Part shown: one piece after another, positions 60,697 through 64,000 of the stretch
Layout of the letters: every line of letters starts with the position of its first letter
How positions within the stretch are numbered: position 1 is the stretch's first letter
NCBI GenBank assembly: GCA_030141605.1
Contig: JAQGDQ010000007.1
Coordinates: 1,698,179 to 1,762,178 of the forward strand
Reading direction: 5' to 3'
Source: Tubiluchus corallicola
Taxonomy: Eukaryota > Priapulida > Priapulimorpha > Priapulimorphida > Tubiluchidae
DNA length: 64,000 bases
Made by a program: the position numbers and the translations under genes
The notes under the pieces: model-generated
What the model saw: only the letters and a program-made list of their open reading frames with translations
What the model was told of the DNA's origin: nothing
The model's database searches: none

Positions 60697-60704
60697 ATTT
60701 ACAG

Positions 60705-61327
60705 GTATGTGATTTTCAATTCTACTGTTGGCTACAAGTAACTTTGAAAAGCTCAAGTAGACTAAAAAAATGTAAAAATATTTTACATACAGATTTAATG
60801 CCACCCTTGACACTTATGTAAAAAATAGTTTAGTGAAAACAACTTACATATCTATGTTTTTCGTTGCTGTTCCTCATTATTATACAGTTATGCTTAATAT
60901 TGACCATTTACACATTCAAATAACCTGTAAAACTTTACTTAAGGAAGATGTTATCTGCTTCACTCAAATTTGTGCATGAAAAAACCTAAAAAGCTACTGT
61001 AAATAGCTACAATAGCTACTAAAAGTACCACAAATACAGTTACATAAATAATATAGGGAAATAGAAAGAAATTGCAAAAAAACTATAGTAATTAACTTCA
61101 TTAATTTTAGGTGTAAAATAAGATGCAGGCATAATAATAGTACAGATGAAACTTAAAAGCCACTATCATGTCGTCATAGTGACATAGAGAGGAAAAGACA
61201 AGAGTGTAATGCAGGTTAACAGGTCAGTCAATTACTAAAAATTGTAATTTGCATTATTTTTTGCTTAATCTAGCTCAGTTTTTAACTTTTCAAGTAAAAC
61301 ATGATAGCTGACTTAATACTCATGAAT
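60705..61327. other. Intergenic, no gene seen
   Basis: AT-rich, with scattered AATAGCTAC motifs near 60990-61020 that reappear in the satellite that follows. Confidence 0.4.
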
Positions 61328-61934
61328 GTGTATATCATTCTAAGCTATTTACTTTATAGATAACATTTTATCTAAAACTATTTGCCAAATAGCTAGCTAC
61401 AATGTATATCTTCACAAACAGTAACTTTGTGTATATCATTCTAAGCGATTTACTTTATAGATAACATTTTAGCTAAAACTATTTGTCAAATAGCTAGCTA
61501 CAATGTATATCTTCACAAACAATAACTTTTGTGTATATCATTCTAAGCTATTTACTTTATAGATAACATTTTAGCTAAAACTATTTGCGAAATAGCTAGC
61601 TATAATGTATATCTTCACAAACAATAACTTTTGTGTATATCATTCTAAGCTATTTACTTTATAGATAACATTTTAGCTAAAACTATTTGCGAAATAGCTA
61701 GCTACAATGTATATCTTCACAAACAATAACTTTTGTGTATATCATTCTAAGCTATTTACTTTATAGATAACATTTTAGCTAAAACTATTTGCGAAATAGC
61801 TAGCTACAATGTTTATCTTCACAAACAATAACTTTGTGTATATCATTCTAAGCTATTTACTTTATAGATAACATTTTAGCTAAAACTATTTGCGAAATAG
61901 CTAGCTACAATGTATATCTTCACAAACAATAACT
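61328..61934. repeat. Six copies of a 101-102 bp satellite
   Basis: Copies begin with GTGTATATCATTCTAAGC at 61328, 61429, 61531, 61633, 61735 and 61836. Each holds the palindrome TAGCTAGCTA and a CAATGTATATCTTCACAAAC segment. Copies differ at only a few positions, mostly in copy 1. Confidence 0.95.
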
Positions 61935-62845
61935 TATACAAAAAAATGTAAAACAAAATTAAAGTAAAATAAATGCAACAAGAGAGGGAGCAAACAAAAA
62001 CTGAAAATAGCTAAATTATAGCTACAGTAAATCTATAACAATAATTAAGTCCCTAAGAACTTTTAAAAATGAGTTTACTGAATAATTTAAATGCAAGATT
62101 TTTTATAAATTATTTACATACCTATAACACGAAATTAAATACTAGAAGTATTTATTTCTGATATGCAACAGTAAACTATCCTATCATTGTAAAGAATTTT
62201 TTGGAATGTTTTTCTATCACAAGTAAGAGATTCTATCACACATTATTATTATTATTATTATGAAAAATTTATAGCAGCTAATAGCTACAATCTATTAATA
62301 TTTCGTTTTGATATATCCTCAGCTCATCCTATTTAAAACAATTTCAGTATTTAAACTCTGTAAAGATAGGAGTAGAGCTGACACACAATACATTGGAGTA
62401 GTTTTGTTGAGACTCAAAAAGCTTGAGATAATGACTGACAAGCACCAGTCTTCTGATAAGAAGCCAGAAACGGGTCAAGAAGCCAGACTAATACTGGTTT
62501 TGCCAACCTAACAAATGAATGCATAGAAATTCGTGTGGGAAATTTGTAGCAGACAACTTAACTGCTTCACAGTCAATTTCCCTAAGAAATGTCTGACAAA
62601 CACATTTTCCAATAGTAAATAATAAACTAGATGCAGTATTCGTGTTGTTTCAAAATTGAGACTGTTTAAATCACTATGTTTATACCACTTAAAAAACGTA
62701 TAAAGAACATTATAAATTACAATATTAAAAAAAGCATTTAAATACCTACTGAAACTCTTCCCAAAAAGTCAAGTTGCAGAAATATGATTAGAAAGTGTGC
62801 CAGCTGTGTTACTGCTCTGCTTAGGCAAGCTTGCTTAAAAAATAT
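61935..62845. other. 3' flank of the TDH gene
   Basis: AT-rich, with an (ATT)n run at 62242-62261 and more ATAGCTAC motifs. It should contain the TDH 3'-UTR (minus strand). A TTTATT near 62150 is a possible signal for it. No other gene seen. Confidence 0.4.
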
Positions 62846-63982
<1,137 letters not shown>

Positions 63983-64000
63983 CTATATAGTAAGTTCCTT

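Overview
This is animal nuclear DNA, AT-rich, with spliced genes, long introns and many tandem repeats and transposon remnants. Gene content (an animal SWEET sugar transporter, a fungal/invertebrate-type RPL4 assembly chaperone, an intact threonine dehydrogenase, CDK5RAP1) points to an invertebrate metazoan. I cannot name the phylum. No rRNA, tRNA or CRISPR was seen.

Layout. 1-4.6 kb: the first four coding exons of a SWEET/SLC50 transporter on the minus strand; the gene runs off the left edge. 4.6-9.3 kb: a transposon nest, with two copies of a terminal-inverted-repeat element, one of them broken by a 5'-truncated LINE that has a 7-bp target duplication. 10.6-17.8 kb (+): ten exons of a TPR protein of the Acl4 (RPL4 chaperone) family; all splice phases agree, but the last exon is not placed with confidence. 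19.5-22.05 kb (-): a single-exon type I membrane protein with about 25 extracellular leucine-rich repeats and a short tail ending in a PDZ-type ligand. 22.1-54.3 kb: 32 kb in which I find no convincing gene, only tandem repeats, a pair of 441-bp direct repeats and a nested pentanucleotide array. 54.3-58.6 kb (+): the last five exons of CDK5RAP1, its introns swollen by two minisatellites and a hAT-type MITE. 58.6-62.8 kb: a convergent intergenic stretch with two further hAT-type MITEs and a 101-bp satellite. 62.8-64.0 kb (-): a complete, uninterrupted mitochondrial L-threonine 3-dehydrogenase.

The genes show no shared pathway: transporter, ribosome assembly chaperone, cell-surface LRR protein, tRNA-modifying enzyme and threonine catabolism. 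The strongest large-scale signal is CpG content. The stretches sampled around the housekeeping genes are CpG-poor, whereas the central desert has about the CpG expected from its base composition, as in mosaically methylated invertebrate genomes. The desert lies upstream of the LRR gene and could hold its regulatory DNA. It also separates CDK5RAP1 from its missing N-terminal exons.
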